Numbered from the stretch's first letter, positions 7,574-15,793 are shown. The stretch is DNA of 64,000 nt from a cf. Phormidesmis sp. LEGE 11477 (GCF_015207105.1 NZ_JADEXO010000005.1:56772-120771), one strand, 5' to 3'. The notes: generated by a model not told the origin, from the sequence alone. Numbers and translations: made by a program.

Positions 7574-8686
7574 ATGGCATTAGATGTAGAGCTACTAGAG
7601 AAAAGCTTTGAGCTAGTCAAGCCCAAAGCAGATGATTTTGTTGTCAGCTTTTACAACAATCTCTTTACCGACTACCCAGATGCCAAGCCTTTATTTGAAC
7701 ACACGAATATGGCTGCTCAGCGGCAGATGCTGAAAGGAGCATTAGTCATGGTCGTCGATAATCTCAGGCAACCAGAAGTCTTGAGCAAGTCTCTCAAGGG
7801 ATTAGGCGCTAGACATATCAAATATGGTGCTTTGCCCGAACACTATCCTCTAGTGGGCAGCAGTCTGCTGAAGACCTTAGGACAATATGCAGGTTCTGCT
7901 TGGAGTCTCGAACTAGAAAACGCCTGGGCGAACGCTTATGGTGCCATCACTGAACTGATGCTAGAAGGTGCTAGTTATGAACAATCAGCCGTAGCCTTGG
8001 ATGGCATGCCTTCAGAGAACGCAGCGATCGCAGACTCACTGGGTTCAACCGTGTCCGAAGAAAAAGCGCCACCAAGTGAAGAAGGGCTCAAAGTTGGCAT
8101 TCTTGAACAAAGCTTTGAGCTGGTTAAACCCAGAGCTGATGAGTTCACGGCTAGCTTTTACGAGAACTTGCTGACTGACTATCCAGAAGCCAAGCCTCTT
8201 TTTGAGCACACTAGTATGCCAAAGCAACAGCAGATGCTAAAAGGGGCACTAGTCATGGTTGTCGACAATCTTAGAAAGCCAGAGGTGCTCACCGAAGCGC
8301 TGCGCGGACTAGGGGCCCGCCATGTGAAATACGGTGCCTTGCCTGAGCACTACCCGCTCGTGGGCGGCAGTTTGCTAAAAACGTTAGAACAATACACAGG
8401 TTCCGCTTGGACGCCAGAAGTCGAAGCGGCTTGGGTAGGAGCCTATGGTGCTATCACCAAAATCATGTTGGACGGTGCAGACTATTCTCAGGCCGAGGTA
8501 CATCTGAGCGATCCTACTGTAACGACTGCGGTAGCGACTACAGCGGCGGCTACTGCAGTCGCTAAATCTACTGCCGATCCTACTGCCAATGTCGAGTTAC
8601 CTGCAGGTATCAGCAACGGCAAGGCCGCTGGCATCATTGGCAGCTCGGCCACTGCGCTAGTAGTTCTACTTTTAATTCTTCTATAG
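7574..8686 (+). CDS. Tail-anchored tandem globin (two bacterial globin domains)
   Basis: A 370-residue protein with two closely similar globin domains (about 1-135 and 172-305), each like the globin part of flavohaemoglobins. Proximal His81 and His250 lie in ARH-KYGALPEHYPLVG; Tyr27 and Tyr196 in SFY-NL match the distal B10 tyrosine, and glutamines near 49 and 218-220 match the distal E7 region. Such pockets bind O2 and NO. There is no reductase domain. After an Ala/Thr-rich linker the protein ends in a hydrophobic helix (GIIGSSATALVVLLLILL) with no signal peptide, so it is probably anchored to the inside of a membrane by its C-terminus. It heads the multihaem gene row. Role in NO/O2 sensing, scavenging or electron delivery is inferred. 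Confidence 0.85.
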   Translation: MALDVELLEKSFELVKPKADDFVVSFYNNLFTDYPDAKPLFEHTNMAAQRQMLKGALVMVVDNLRQPEVLSKSLKGLGARHIKYGALPEHYPLVGSSLLKTLGQYAGSAWSLELENAWANAYGAITELMLEGASYEQSAVALDGMPSENAAIADSLGSTVSEEKAPPSEEGLKVGILEQSFELVKPRADEFTASFYENLLTDYPEAKPLFEHTSMPKQQQMLKGALVMVVDNLRKPEVLTEALRGLGARHVKYGALPEHYPLVGGSLLKTLEQYTGSAWTPEVEAAWVGAYGAITKIMLDGADYSQAEVHLSDPTVTTAVATTAAATAVAKSTADPTANVELPAGISNGKAAGIIGSSATALVVLLLILL

Positions 8687-8703
8687 TTTCTTTCGTTACT
8701 TTG

Positions 8704-9357
8704 ATGAAGCGTCGCTCCAGTCGAAATTTGTTTTGGCCTCAAAAGCTAAAGCCGAAGCTAAAGTCTGTTATTGTTTTAGCCTTAATTATGCTGCTGCTTT
8801 CTATATCAACAGCATTTGCCCTGGAGCAAAAGCAAATCTTCTTGCCGGGTGAGACCTCTGAAGGCCATCACTTGTTTGAAGCTTCTTGCGCCTCTTGCCA
8901 CGAAGGATTTAAGCAGGTGTCTAACGAAACTTGCAACCGCTGTCACGAAGCAGAGTTAGAGAATGATTTGCACGGCGCTAAGAAGTTTCGCGATCCGCGC
9001 TGGGCTGAATTTAGAGAGAAAGTAGACGTGTTGACCTGTACGGCATGCCATAACGAACATGTGCATATGTTTGGCAGAGGCGTACACTTGCAGCCCGATC
9101 TTTGTATGGCGTGTCACGAAGAGCTGACGCTGACACAGCTCAAAAGTCATGAAGGCTTTGCGCCAGATGGCTGCTGGACAGCGGGTTGTCACAACTACCA
9201 CGAGCATGACACTATCTCGACCGGGTTTCTTCGACAAAACATGGGCCAGCCAGCCATGCTGCCTGTGCAACAGTTGCCCGAAAGAGTAGTCGAAACAGAG
9301 CTGGAGGCTGCGCCCGAGCCAAATCTGCAAAAGGAATTCTTAGGAGGAAAATCATGA
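8704..9357 (+). CDS. Multihaem cytochrome c with four CXXCH and one CX4CH site
   Basis: The 217-residue protein has an N-terminal signal/anchor (KSVIVLALIMLLLSISTAFA) and haem sites CASCH (62-66), CNRCH (77-81), CTACH (112-116), CMACH (134-138) and the expanded site CWTAGCH (157-163). It is therefore a probable pentahaem periplasmic or lumenal cytochrome. The segment AGCHNYHEHD resembles a conserved stretch of some multihaem cytochromes of Shewanella-type bacteria (family memory, not searched). The ATG at 8704 is preferred to the in-frame TTG one codon earlier. It overlaps the next cytochrome gene by four bases (ATGA), so the two are translated together. Confidence 0.85.
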   Translation: MKRRSSRNLFWPQKLKPKLKSVIVLALIMLLLSISTAFALEQKQIFLPGETSEGHHLFEASCASCHEGFKQVSNETCNRCHEAELENDLHGAKKFRDPRWAEFREKVDVLTCTACHNEHVHMFGRGVHLQPDLCMACHEELTLTQLKSHEGFAPDGCWTAGCHNYHEHDTISTGFLRQNMGQPAMLPVQQLPERVVETELEAAPEPNLQKEFLGGKS

Positions 9358-10193
9358 TTGCCTTCATGGGATCTCCGAAGAAAGCTGTTTTGGTGATTGT
9401 CCTAGTGATATTTTGGGCTAGCTCGCTGCTTATAGGAGGGGCATTGCCCGCTTCGGCAGCCACAGAGCAAGAGATTGAAGAGATTGTTTCACTTTGGCAG
9501 CCGAGTGTACATGCGCTAAATGATGTGAACTGTGCAAGCTGCCACCAAAACAACGAGAGTAATGAGTTTGTCGCTAATCCTGATCACGAAAGCTGTTTAT
9601 CCTGCCACGAGCAGCCAGTAGAAACCTTTTTGTTAGGAAAGCACGGCATCCGCCTATTAGAAGGGGAATCGCCACTAACGCCCAAGATTGCCCAGATCCC
9701 AATGAAGCGCGATGCTTTTGATCAGCAGATGAACTGCAATGCCTGCCACAATGTTCATTCGGTAAACACGATGCAGGCAGCCGTAGATTCGTGTCTAACC
9801 TGCCACAACGACACCCATTCTCTCAACTACGAAAACTCCAAACATGCACAAGCGGTGTTTGCTAGTCAGCCCTTGCCGAGACCGGGCTCCGCTTCGGTGA
9901 CCTGCGCGACTTGCCATCTGCCCCGAGTCGCGCACAAAAGTGCCGATGGCATTCCAACGGCAAAGGTGAATCACAACAACACCTACACACTCAAGCCTCG
10001 CGATCGCATGGTAGGAGAAGTCTGTATGAACTGCCACGGGGTGGAATACAGCTACAACAGCATTTTCGACGATGAACTTGTCGAAGCCAACTTTGACCGC
10101 CCGCCGACGCTGAACCATCAAACATTTGATTTGATGCGAGCAGCCGAAGAGCGGCGGGTGGGCAATGCCTCTGTTTCAGAAGGTGCGGGATAA
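9354..10193 (+). CDS. Hexahaem cytochrome c resembling part of the HAO-type octahaem family
   Basis: A 279-residue exported protein (helix VLVIVLVIFWASSLLIGG followed by a possible ASA-type cleavage site) with six CXXCH sites at residues 60, 81, 128, 147, 184 and 224. Segments such as SLNYENSKHAQ, CATCHLPR and VNHNNTYTLKPRDR resemble the order seen in hydroxylamine-oxidoreductase-like octahaem cytochromes: a SKH segment, then a CHMP-like site, then a His/Asn motif. It is half the usual HAO length and lacks two haems, so it may be a shortened relative or may act jointly with the upstream pentahaem protein. Substrate unknown; nitrogen or sulfur oxides are the reasonable candidates. Confidence 0.82.
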   Translation: MIAFMGSPKKAVLVIVLVIFWASSLLIGGALPASAATEQEIEEIVSLWQPSVHALNDVNCASCHQNNESNEFVANPDHESCLSCHEQPVETFLLGKHGIRLLEGESPLTPKIAQIPMKRDAFDQQMNCNACHNVHSVNTMQAAVDSCLTCHNDTHSLNYENSKHAQAVFASQPLPRPGSASVTCATCHLPRVAHKSADGIPTAKVNHNNTYTLKPRDRMVGEVCMNCHGVEYSYNSIFDDELVEANFDRPPTLNHQTFDLMRAAEERRVGNASVSEGAG

Positions 10194-10252
10194 CCTTCGG
10201 CTTTTGAAATAGATATTTTGTTTGATTTACATCTCGAAGGACATCAATAACA

Positions 10253-10918
10253 ATGTTTAAATCATGGATACGGCGCTTTCGCGCTAAGACACTGGCACTA
10301 TTGACTCTAGCTATTGCCATCTGTTTTACAGCAGTGGCTTGCAGCGGGGGTGGGGGCGGTACGGCTACGGCAACTGGCCCAATGATTGCCCCTGAACTGG
10401 TCGCAGACTATATCCACACCACGCTAGCGGCGGATAGAACGGCCTACACTAGACACGTGGTAAATCGTACAAAGACTTTGGAAGGTAAACCCAATGAAGA
10501 GGGCGTCTTGGGTATAGAATCCACTGAAGGTTGGCAGCAGACAGACGGAATTCCTTTACCGGCCCAAATGTTTCGTCTGGGTTCTGAAATTGCGAGTGAA
10601 TCGGGCGATTTTACCTACAGCCTAGTGTCTTCTTGGAATATCAACGATAACCAAGCTCCTAAAGGCGAGTTTGAGACCGCTGCGGTGGTAGAGATGGAAG
10701 AAACGGGCGAGTCAGTAAAAGGCTATCAGGAAGTAGGCGGACAGGCCTATTATTCGGCGATATATCCTGATTTAGCGGTAGCTGAAGCCTGTGTAACCTG
10801 TCACAATACTCACCCAATTCATTTAGAACGCTATCCTGACAAAGTGTTTGAGATGGGCGATGTCATGGGCGGCGTTGTGATCAACATTCCGGTTGACAGT
10901 ATGCCTGCGGATGCGTAG
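10253..10918 (+). CDS. DUF3365 (Tll0287-like) monohaem c lipoprotein
   Basis: The 221-residue protein begins with a signal ending TAVAC, suggesting lipid attachment at Cys30. The rest matches the DUF3365 fold: RLGSEIAS-type core, then a single haem c site CVTCH (180-184) followed by the HP and MGDVMGGVVINIPV segments. Tll0287 of Thermosynechococcus is the structurally known cyanobacterial relative, a small c-type cytochrome with a sensor-like fold that is suspected of a redox-sensing role. Here it sits 59 bases after the hexahaem gene and is likely part of the same transcript, perhaps as redox sensor or as an electron carrier between the multihaem proteins and the membrane. Confidence 0.8.
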   Translation: MFKSWIRRFRAKTLALLTLAIAICFTAVACSGGGGGTATATGPMIAPELVADYIHTTLAADRTAYTRHVVNRTKTLEGKPNEEGVLGIESTEGWQQTDGIPLPAQMFRLGSEIASESGDFTYSLVSSWNINDNQAPKGEFETAAVVEMEETGESVKGYQEVGGQAYYSAIYPDLAVAEACVTCHNTHPIHLERYPDKVFEMGDVMGGVVINIPVDSMPADA

Positions 10919-11034
10919 ACGCTAGGGTTTCTTTCTATTTCCTTTTCTCTGACTTATCTAGTCTTACCGGGCTAGACCAAGTAAGAGTGAGGGGAATAGA
11001 AATCTTTTGATTGAAATAGAGCCTTTTTAAGCTG

Positions 11035-11697
11035 ATGAAGCCTAGATTTTCGACGCTAATCATTCTCACTTTAGTTTCTGCAGTTTTACTGCTACCCTTT
11101 GCGCTGAGTCCTTGGTATATAGAGGCGCTTCGCGATCGCGCCTTCGATCTTCATCAGTTCTTGCGCGGCGAGCTATACAAGCAAATAACCGGCTACATCG
11201 CCTTAGCGCTAGTGCTAGCCGAGATGCTACTGACTGCTAGAAAACGCAGTCGTAGCTGGCCAATAAGGGTAAAGATGCCTGGCAGCGTACTCATGTGGCG
11301 CAGTCTGCATATCTTTACAGGCGTGGCTTTGCTAGCAGCGGTATTGGTCCACACCCTGGGTGTCAGCGGCATCAACTACAATGCCATCTTCCTATGGTCC
11401 TTCTTTGGGGTAACGCTGAGTGCCCTAGTCGGCGTAGTCGCCGAAACCGGCGTGCTAGAGTCGCCGCGCAAAGTCTTTAGCCTCACCAATAAAAGGGGTT
11501 CTGTCAAAGGCGATTCTGACAAAAAGAGTACTTGGGAAAGCGCTGAAAAAAAGGGTGCTACAGGTCGAATAGGAATGAGCAAAGGCGAGCTAATTCGAGC
11601 GATGCGTTCTGTCTGGCTGCAAAGTCACATCTTTTTAGTGGGCATATTCGCACTGCTGTTAGCCGTTCATATTTTCTTGGTCTATTACTATCGCTAG
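11035..11697 (+). CDS. Membrane cytochrome b-like protein with two HX13H pairs
   Basis: A 220-residue protein with about five hydrophobic segments. Histidines pair with exact 13-residue spacing in two helices: His92/His106 (SLHIFTGVALLAAVLVHTLG) and His198/His212 (SHIFLVGIFALLLAVHIF). HX13H spacing is how cytochrome b6/b561-type proteins hold two stacked b haems across a membrane. The intervening loop (about 140-185) is charged and variable. No strong sequence family is recognised. In context it is a good candidate for the quinone- or haem-linked membrane port feeding electrons to or from the exported multihaem cytochromes. Confidence 0.7.
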   Translation: MKPRFSTLIILTLVSAVLLLPFALSPWYIEALRDRAFDLHQFLRGELYKQITGYIALALVLAEMLLTARKRSRSWPIRVKMPGSVLMWRSLHIFTGVALLAAVLVHTLGVSGINYNAIFLWSFFGVTLSALVGVVAETGVLESPRKVFSLTNKRGSVKGDSDKKSTWESAEKKGATGRIGMSKGELIRAMRSVWLQSHIFLVGIFALLLAVHIFLVYYYR

Positions 11698-11728
11698 TTT
11701 CTTGAAAGAGGTTGAAAGAAGAAAGCCT

Positions 11729-12238
11729 ATGACTTCTACATCAAATAACAATGCCAATAAAAGCTCGGCCAGTAAAAGCTCGACTGCACCAGGCTGGCGT
11801 CTGTGGATAGCGCTGATAGCTTTGCCGTTAGCGATGGTGACGGCCATCGCCTGCACTCGGCCTACCGCCAATATCACAAGTATGACGCCGCTGTCTGGAC
11901 TGATGACTTTGAAATCAATGGCGACCAAAGCGGTTCCTTACGATCTGGCCTTGACGAGCCAAAAGCCGACGCTGATTGAGTTCTATGCCGATTGGTGTAC
12001 GACTTGCCAAGGGATGTCTAGTACGGTCGAGACGCTGCACGAACGGTATGGCGATCGCATCAATTTCGTTATGCTAGATATCGACGAGCCTCAGTGGGCT
12101 AGCCAGGTCGAGACCTTTGGCGCGACGGGTGTGCCTCAGTTTACTTTGCTAGACTCGCACCAGCAGCCTATTGAAAACTGGGTAGGAAAAGTTCCAAAGC
12201 TCGTTTTTAGTACTGTATTTGACCAACTGTTGAGCTAG
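11729..12238 (+). CDS. Membrane-anchored thioredoxin-like protein (HCF164/TxlA/CcsX type)
   Basis: With the ATG at 11729 the protein has 169 residues: an N-terminal anchor (WRLWIALIALPLAMVTAIAC) and a thioredoxin domain with active site WCTTC (Cys90, Cys93) in LIEFYADWCTTCQ, followed by the cis-proline region GVPQFTLLD. HCF164/TxlA proteins reduce disulfides on the lumenal side and are needed to keep apocytochrome c CXXCH cysteines reduced before haem attachment. Together with ccs1 and ccsA this completes a System II set apart from a CcdA electron donor, which is not in the window. It lies 31 bases after the cytochrome b-like gene. An earlier TTG start at 11702 is possible but less likely. 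Confidence 0.82.
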   Translation: MTSTSNNNANKSSASKSSTAPGWRLWIALIALPLAMVTAIACTRPTANITSMTPLSGLMTLKSMATKAVPYDLALTSQKPTLIEFYADWCTTCQGMSSTVETLHERYGDRINFVMLDIDEPQWASQVETFGATGVPQFTLLDSHQQPIENWVGKVPKLVFSTVFDQLLS

Positions 12239-12259
12239 ATTCTGTCAATTGCTGTCTTA

Positions 12260-12493
12260 GTGGTTCAACATCTTATGACACTTCTTAGACGTTTCTTAAA
12301 ATTGTTAGAGTGGCTAGAAAGCACCCAGGATTTCTTTGAATTCTTGGGCCAGCCGACCGGACTTTCGGCCAGTGCCGCCCTTCTGCTGTATTTTCCGATT
12401 CAGGCGCTGGGCTGTGATAGCTTCTCGGCCACTACACTATCTTGTACGATAGCGCTGACGCTGTTTTGCCTGCTAGAGCGCCCCGAATTCTGA
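12260..12493 (+). CDS. Small hypothetical membrane protein
   Basis: A 77-residue frame with a GTG start at 12260 or an ATG at 12275 (MTLLRRFLK). It has a basic amphipathic start and two hydrophobic stretches (SASAALLLYFPIQALG and SATTLSCTIALTLFCLL). It follows the thioredoxin gene by only 21 bases on the same strand, so it may be the last gene of the redox operon. No family is recognised, and no ribosome site is decisive. Confidence 0.45.
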   Translation: MVQHLMTLLRRFLKLLEWLESTQDFFEFLGQPTGLSASAALLLYFPIQALGCDSFSATTLSCTIALTLFCLLERPEF

Positions 12494-12631
12494 TAATGAA
12501 TTCCAATAAGTAGTACCGACCCTACGTCCTAGTCGTTATGCATATGAAGCTCTACTAGCATATGAGGCTCTACTATCAGAAATAGCAGCTAGCTTATTTG
12601 TAGTTGCTAATTAATCCTCGTATTGCTTTCC

Positions 12632-13576
12632 ATGAATCACCGTTTTCTCCTGCGGCTCGTTACGAATCTAGCCGTTTTTCTGCTGACCCTTGCTTGCTTT
12701 GGCACGGTGCTATGGGTCATTGACGAGTTTTTGCAGTGGGATATTCTGCCACCTATCTGGAGCCTGCTAGTGCGAGCAGGCTTAGTGGCCGGCGGAATTA
12801 TCGCTTTTGTCATGGTGGTGATGAATCTACTACTGTCTTTGGCACTACTCGCTGAGGCTAGTGCCAGCAGAGCGCAGCTACCTGACTATGCGGTTTCGGC
12901 TCGGCTGAAGCGGCGGGTACGGCAGAGTATTGTGGTGGTTTTAGTAGCGATCGCACTCATCATCGGCGGCCTACAAATTACCAATCAGCTACGGGCTAGA
13001 GCCGCTACCCAAGCGGCGCAGGTTCAGTTCGTTCAGACCCAAACTGAAATGGATCGCTCTGTCGAGCAGGTGCTTCCTCTTTTCACCGAGCCAATTCTAA
13101 ATGGGCTTGCGAACAACACCCTGACCGAAAGCGGACAGATTAGTAATTTGGCCAAGCTACTCGAATCGGTACAAACTTCTTTTCCTAATGCGCCGACGAT
13201 GGTCATCGTCACCCGCGCCGACCAAGCTCCGTTCCAGTATGCTCGCATCGATAGCAGCCGAATTAGCGCCAATAGTCAAGGTAGGCTAACCCTCACACCA
13301 CAGCTTTATGCAACGTTTCCAACAGAGCAAGAGACTGAGATTATCGAACAGCTTTTTGAAGAACAGCTTACTGAAATTACAGGTCCGCTAGGAGGACAGG
13401 TGATTAACACCAGAATTCCAAGCTCATGGGGAGTTTTGCAGCAGGATGGAAATGCGATCACGGTAGTTTATCTGCAGTCAGGTAGCGCCCCCGATTTCAA
13501 CAACTTTGGCGATCGCCGCTACAGAGACACCTACGACTTTTATCACACTGGCCCCGAGCGTTTCCTCACCAATTGA
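12632..13576 (+). CDS. Hypothetical membrane protein
   Basis: A 314-residue protein from the ATG at 12632 (MNHRFLLRLV). It has three predicted membrane helices: residues about 7-31, 43-70 and 94-118. A long soluble C-terminal domain follows, ending in acidic and aromatic sequence (RRYRDTYDFYHTGPERFL). The soluble domain begins with a helical stretch rich in Gln and Ala and then alternating strands and helices. No domain family was recognised. It stands alone between the redox block and a convergent minus-strand gene, 41 bases away at the 3' end. It could be a cyanobacterial conserved protein, but this needs a homology search. Confidence 0.65.
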   Translation: MNHRFLLRLVTNLAVFLLTLACFGTVLWVIDEFLQWDILPPIWSLLVRAGLVAGGIIAFVMVVMNLLLSLALLAEASASRAQLPDYAVSARLKRRVRQSIVVVLVAIALIIGGLQITNQLRARAATQAAQVQFVQTQTEMDRSVEQVLPLFTEPILNGLANNTLTESGQISNLAKLLESVQTSFPNAPTMVIVTRADQAPFQYARIDSSRISANSQGRLTLTPQLYATFPTEQETEIIEQLFEEQLTEITGPLGGQVINTRIPSSWGVLQQDGNAITVVYLQSGSAPDFNNFGDRRYRDTYDFYHTGPERFLTN

Positions 13577-13617
13577 TTGATAGCCCATGATTGATAGGAT
13601 AACCAATAGCATTAGCT

Positions 13618-14562
13618 TCAATTAGGCTGAGCTTTCAACCATTTTATATCGTGCTTCTGTGACTTATCGCTGTGCTTTCGAGACACTAAAACTTCGTATC
13701 TACCAGAATCTTTTGCCTTGCGATAATAGATTCTCATCATACCCATGCTATTCGTCCTGCACTCCGACCAAACACCATGCGTAGCTCGTATTTTTTTAGA
13801 ATGAGAGACATCACCGTTGTTGAGAGCCTGAATTTGAAACAGGAGAGCGCTAAAGTCACTTTTATTTCTGTTGATCTGATCCTTTGAATCTCGTAGAAGC
13901 TCAACGTCAGGAAATAAATCAGCAACAATCTTACCAAAATCTATGTCTAGTTTCTGAGCAGCGAGCTCTCTATCTCGCTCATACGCTATCTGCTTCTCTG
14001 ACAATACCTTTCGCAGGCTGGCTAGCTCGGCAGTTAGCTGTTGCTGATCCGCGATCAAACTTTGATTTCTTTGCTCAAGCGCCTCATGTTCTTTGAAGAA
14101 AATACTAGTATTCGCTTCCCTTCTTCGCTTACAATCGTCGCGTTCAATTCTAAGGTTCGTACATTCACACTGCTTCTCTATCAGCTCTCCTTCATAGCGC
14201 TCTTGTAGTTCATGATAGGCTTGCTTTGCCTCTTGTTGCTCCGTGCTCAAGCGAGCCTCGTAAGTCTTCTTGAGGATTTTCAGCCTTTGCTTTGCTAACT
14301 CCAAATCCCCTAAAAGAACTGCCTCACGCGCAACTAAACCATCATTCTGGCTCAGTAGAGAATATTCTCTATCTCTCAATTCACGCTGCTTTTCTACTGC
14401 CTCTAGCGTTTTTTGCGTTTCTCGCTGAACGTCATTACTGTATTGAGTAAAAAGAACCTGCTCTATCTTTCGTAATCGATTCGTCCAGTAACGTCTTGAA
14501 CAAACCCAAGCAAGACCGCCGCCTATTGAAAGACCAATCACAAGCGTAATGATGTAGACCAT
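13618..14562 (-). CDS. Hypothetical membrane-anchored coiled-coil protein
   Basis: A 314-residue protein that begins with a single N-terminal helix (MVYIITLVIGLSIGGGLAWV), followed by about 180 residues of charged heptad-like sequence rich in Glu, Gln, Lys and Arg, and a small C-terminal globular part (ATHGVWSECRTNSMGMMRIYYRKAKDSGRY). The layout resembles RmuC-like or septum/scaffold coiled-coil proteins but lacks a recognisable nuclease motif. The final part, with alternating basic strands, might bind nucleic acid or be a phage-like or toxin-like fold; this is not supported further. Codon use looks less GC-rich than its neighbours, which may hint at transfer. Confidence 0.6.
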   Translation of the reverse strand: MVYIITLVIGLSIGGGLAWVCSRRYWTNRLRKIEQVLFTQYSNDVQRETQKTLEAVEKQRELRDREYSLLSQNDGLVAREAVLLGDLELAKQRLKILKKTYEARLSTEQQEAKQAYHELQERYEGELIEKQCECTNLRIERDDCKRRREANTSIFFKEHEALEQRNQSLIADQQQLTAELASLRKVLSEKQIAYERDRELAAQKLDIDFGKIVADLFPDVELLRDSKDQINRNKSDFSALLFQIQALNNGDVSHSKKIRATHGVWSECRTNSMGMMRIYYRKAKDSGRYEVLVSRKHSDKSQKHDIKWLKAQPN

Positions 14563-14750
14563 TTTGAATCAAAACAGCAGAAAATGCACTGAAGGAACTC
14601 ACTATGCAATCAGCTTATGCAAAACCTGCTATCCGTACGCCTCGTTTTAATCAATCTTACAAATTTGGATCTCTAGGGTTTCCATCTTCATAAAAACATA
14701 TATACAGCCGACCTTTTGCATATATTCTAGCAGCGAGAAAAGGAGCGTAG

Positions 14751-14772
14751 CAGTTAAATATTCGATTAACTG
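14751..14772. repeat. Inverted repeat CAGTTAA/TTAACTG
   Basis: A perfect 7-bp inverted repeat with an 8-base spacer lies between two minus-strand genes. It has no T tract on either side, so it is more likely a regulator site upstream of the coiled-coil gene than a terminator. Confidence 0.35.
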
Positions 14773-14857
14773 TATGTATCGGAGCATATCTCCTTGTTAC
14801 ATTCTTGAATATAAGAGAAATCGAAACTGCACAGCACTAAGACTAAACTCTGTTGGG

Positions 14858-15070
14858 CTACACTTCGTTGACCAACCAAGAACGATACTTTTTTGCAAGC
14901 TTTTGAAGTAAAACTATTTCTACCTCTCCTAACTCTGTCATGACTCCGCGATAGTGCCAGTTACGCTCATATAGTTGAAGAATTTCTTCGTCACAAAGGC
15001 TAGTTACAGAAGCCGACTGACCCTGCCAACATAAAGACTGTAGAAAAGGCGAATCTGCTAGAGAACGCAT
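14858..15070 (-). CDS. Small conserved-looking hypothetical protein
   Basis: A 70-residue protein, MRSLADSPFLQSLCWQGQ..., with the helical core LQLYERNWHYRGVMTELGEVE and end KKYRSWLVNEV. Its composition is that of a real soluble protein, and the ERNWxYRGV motif recalls a small conserved cyanobacterial family of unknown function. It stands alone with large gaps on both sides. No function is proposed. Confidence 0.5.
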   Translation of the reverse strand: MRSLADSPFLQSLCWQGQSASVTSLCDEEILQLYERNWHYRGVMTELGEVEIVLLQKLAKKYRSWLVNEV

Positions 15071-15454
15071 CGCATAGTTTGTTGTATATACTGAAATTGA
15101 TCATAGCCTACCTCAAGTTTTGCAGCAATCCAGACAAGCCACGCTAAGTAGCCAGCTAAAGGCGCTATAAGATTTACTAAAGCCTAGCCTGTTTCCATCT
15201 GCGTATCTATCAACGGTGTACAAAATCACATTTCATCAGGCGATAATCCGTTCGCTACTTTGTAAACTACCGTCATCTCAACGGCTACACGTAGTTATCA
15301 GCAGTTTCCTTAAGAAACGCGAAGAAATCAAATCCTATCTTCTACTTGTGTAAATCTTCTTGCAAGCTTTCCCCTCTTACCAGAGAAGAAGGCGACAATC
15401 TAAATTGGACACCTGCCTTTTGTGCAGATGCTTACTCATCAAGAGGATTAAAAC
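15071..15454. other. 384-base gap without a recognised gene
   Basis: Nothing convincing is coded here. It contains the divergent starts of the two small flanking genes and a weak GTTTC/GAAAC hairpin near 15308. The downstream gene has a good ribosome site, AAGAGG, within this stretch. Confidence 0.5.
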
Positions 15455-15715
15455 ATGTCTAAAATGTCTGCAAACGTATCGCCCGATACGACTAGACAAC
15501 CTCAGAAGAAAGTTCCACTCCAAAAGCTCTACGAAGATTTGGCCCACATCGCCCAGATGGATCTAGCTGCTGGCGCTCGGTGTAGAGAGCAAGCACAGCA
15601 AGTGTTAGCAAACCCTGGTATCAGTTTGAACTGGAGAGATGCGATCGCTGAACGCCTCCACGAGGCCAACCACGCTTTGGCAAACAAGACCGTCACAGAC
15701 GGCGATAGCTACTAG
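15455..15715 (+). CDS. Small hypothetical soluble protein
   Basis: The 86-residue protein has a disordered N-terminus (MSKMSANVSPDTTRQPQKK) and a helical body (LQKLYEDLAHIAQMDLAAG, then LHEANHALANK). The ATG at 15455 is preceded by AAGAGG at a good distance, which supports real translation. No family is recognised. An 11-bp inverted repeat follows shortly after the stop. Confidence 0.55.
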   Translation: MSKMSANVSPDTTRQPQKKVPLQKLYEDLAHIAQMDLAAGARCREQAQQVLANPGISLNWRDAIAERLHEANHALANKTVTDGDSY

Positions 15716-15737
15716 CACTTTCCCTTATTTTTGGGAT

Positions 15738-15793
15738 GACGATCCTAGCTGAGCGTCCTGACTTTAGAGGTCTTGGCTCCGACTAGGATCGTC
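15738..15793. repeat. Perfect 11-bp inverted repeat with 34-base loop
   Basis: GACGATCCTAG at 15738-15748 is matched by CTAGGATCGTC at 15783-15793. It lies after the small gene ending at 15715 and before the stop of the convergent DUF1186 gene. It may be a bidirectional stop or structured 3' end; there is no T tract right after it. Confidence 0.5.
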
